The notes beneath the pieces are model-generated. The model was not told the origin of the DNA. It saw nothing but the letters and a program-made list of their open reading frames with translations, and made no database searches. Shown one piece after another: positions 63,144 through 64,000 of a DNA stretch of 64,000 bases. The stretch spans positions 1 to 64,000 of the forward strand of contig NZ_RYDL01000001.1 of NCBI RefSeq assembly GCF_003968755.1, given 5' to 3'. A program made the position numbers and the translations under genes. The stretch's first letter is position 1, and each line of letters opens with the position of its first letter. Source of the DNA: Flavobacterium sp. RSP15. GTDB lineage: Bacteria; Bacteroidota; Bacteroidia; Flavobacteriales; Flavobacteriaceae.

Positions 63144-64000
63144 ATGAAAATATCGAAATTAAACTTTATGAAACCAATGCGACAGCTCGTAGGAGTAGTG
63201 TTCATGGTTGTATTTTTATCCACGACACATGCGCAAGAAAAATTTCCGATAAATTTGGAAACAGTCATGCAATTATCAGGAGCAAACAGTCTTACTGTTC
63301 AGGAATATCAATTAAAATACCAATTGGCAGTTGCCGAACAAGCTAAAGCCAAAGAATGGTGGTTGCCCAATCTGTATGCCGGATTTACTACCCATTATTT
63401 AAGTGGTGCCGCAATGAATGCCGATGGCAGAATATTTACTGATGTAGAGCAAAACAATCTTTGGGCTGGATTGGGAATCAGTGCTGAAATAGATTTTAGC
63501 AAAGGCATCTACCAGACATTGGCTGCCAAACAAAAAGTACAGGCCGCCGATTATTTTAGTACTGCCGAAAAAAATAAAGCAATACTTCGGACTATTGAAG
63601 TGTATTTTGATATGCAAAACAAGCAATTAAAATATGTTTTCTTGCAGCGATTTGTCCATCAAGCCGATACTTTGTCCCAACAGTTAAAAATTCAGGTTGA
63701 TGCCGGATTGCGGTATCAATCGGAATATTTATTGGCTAGCAGCAACTTCAATCACTTAAAAATTGAAATGTTTCAGGCAAAAATAGGATGGCAAAAAAAA
63801 TCCGCAGTGCTGTCTAATCTTTTAAATTTGGAACAACAAACCCAGCTGATCAGTACCGAAACAAACTTACTTCCCTTGGCGTTAACTCCGATATTAACAG
63901 AAGAAAACACACTTGAAAGGCATCCTCAATATTTAGGATTACAATCAGAATTAGAAGCATTGAAAACCGAAAATAAAACAGTAAATCAAGGATTGTTGTT
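63144..64000 (+). CDS. TolC family outer-membrane efflux protein (partial, 3' end missing)
   Basis: The frame stays open from ATG 63144 to the end of the window (285 codons). A signal peptide is followed by FPINLETVMQLSGANSLTVQ, the helical start of the outer-membrane efflux repeat, then AKAKEWWLPNLYAGFTTHYL. It starts 5 bp after the adaptor stop codon and completes the second RND operon. The ATG at 63168 (MKPMRQLVGV) is an alternative start. Confidence 0.85.
   Translation, partial: MKISKLNFMKPMRQLVGVVFMVVFLSTTHAQEKFPINLETVMQLSGANSLTVQEYQLKYQLAVAEQAKAKEWWLPNLYAGFTTHYLSGAAMNADGRIFTDVEQNNLWAGLGISAEIDFSKGIYQTLAAKQKVQAADYFSTAEKNKAILRTIEVYFDMQNKQLKYVFLQRFVHQADTLSQQLKIQVDAGLRYQSEYLLASSNFNHLKIEMFQAKIGWQKKSAVLSNLLNLEQQTQLISTETNLLPLALTPILTEENTLERHPQYLGLQSELEALKTENKTVNQGLL

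Overview
The window is chromosomal DNA of a Flavobacterium-like member of the Bacteroidetes (Flavobacteriaceae). The evidence is a low-GC sequence, a type IX secretion gene (porQ) between lon and cmk, -7 boxes of the TAnnTTTG type (best example before rpsA), many exported proteins with SPII lipoboxes, a SusC-like TonB-dependent receptor with an N-terminal carboxypeptidase-regulatory-like domain, DUF2807 'head GIN' repeats, and palindromic intergenic elements of a kind I associate with flavobacteria. Species assignment is inference.

Layout. 1-4.6 kb: a J-domain/KTSC protein, a small unknown gene, an exported amidase lipoprotein, a degraded endonuclease III-like remnant, cytosolic msrB and an alpha/beta hydrolase. 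4.7-12.1 kb: glycogen genes glgA-glgC-glgB followed by a GH31 alpha-glucosidase. 12.2-15.3 kb: an M48 peptidase lipoprotein, a UMF1/Atg22-like transporter and a DUF2807 gene broken by two frameshifts. 16.0-21.9 kb: lon, porQ, cmk and a nucleoside:H+ symporter. 22.0-27.6 kb: a palindromic repeat, rpsA with a clear promoter, a fasciclin-domain protein and convergent pheT. 27.8-31.8 kb: aldehyde dehydrogenase, DUF779, a convergent AraC regulator and a bestrophin-like channel. 32.0-37.6 kb: a minus-strand RND efflux operon (adaptor-pump-TolC). 37.9-49.96 kb: recG, DUF1697, a Dph6-like PP-loop protein, a broken REP-associated tyrosine transposase carrying its own palindrome, an M1 aminopeptidase, a patatin, a membrane-anchored unknown, a TSUP permease, a pcrA/uvrD helicase and a Sua5/TsaC protein. 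50.0-56.7 kb: a 1-kb gene-free stretch, then a DUF2064 glycosyltransferase gene with an in-frame amber codon, a TonB-dependent receptor, an MtnK-like kinase and an exported nucleoside hydrolase. 56.9-64.0 kb: paired msrA/msrB lipoproteins, a small His-rich exported protein and a second RND efflux operon (pump-adaptor-TolC), whose TolC gene runs off the window.

How the genes work together. glgC makes ADP-glucose, glgA polymerises it, glgB branches it, and the GH31 enzyme probably hydrolyses alpha-glucosides. The aldehyde dehydrogenase/DUF779/AraC group looks like an inducible aldehyde-oxidation unit. The exported MsrA/MsrB pair would repair oxidised methionines outside the cytoplasm, separately from the cytosolic MsrB. 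The receptor-kinase-nucleoside hydrolase group is the most interesting functional lead: it reads as a scavenging or processing route for a nucleoside, possibly a 5'-modified one.

Decay is a theme. Four genes are visibly damaged (endonuclease III-like, DUF2807, RAYT, DUF2064). No phage, CRISPR array, rRNA or tRNA gene was found. No complete insertion sequence is present.
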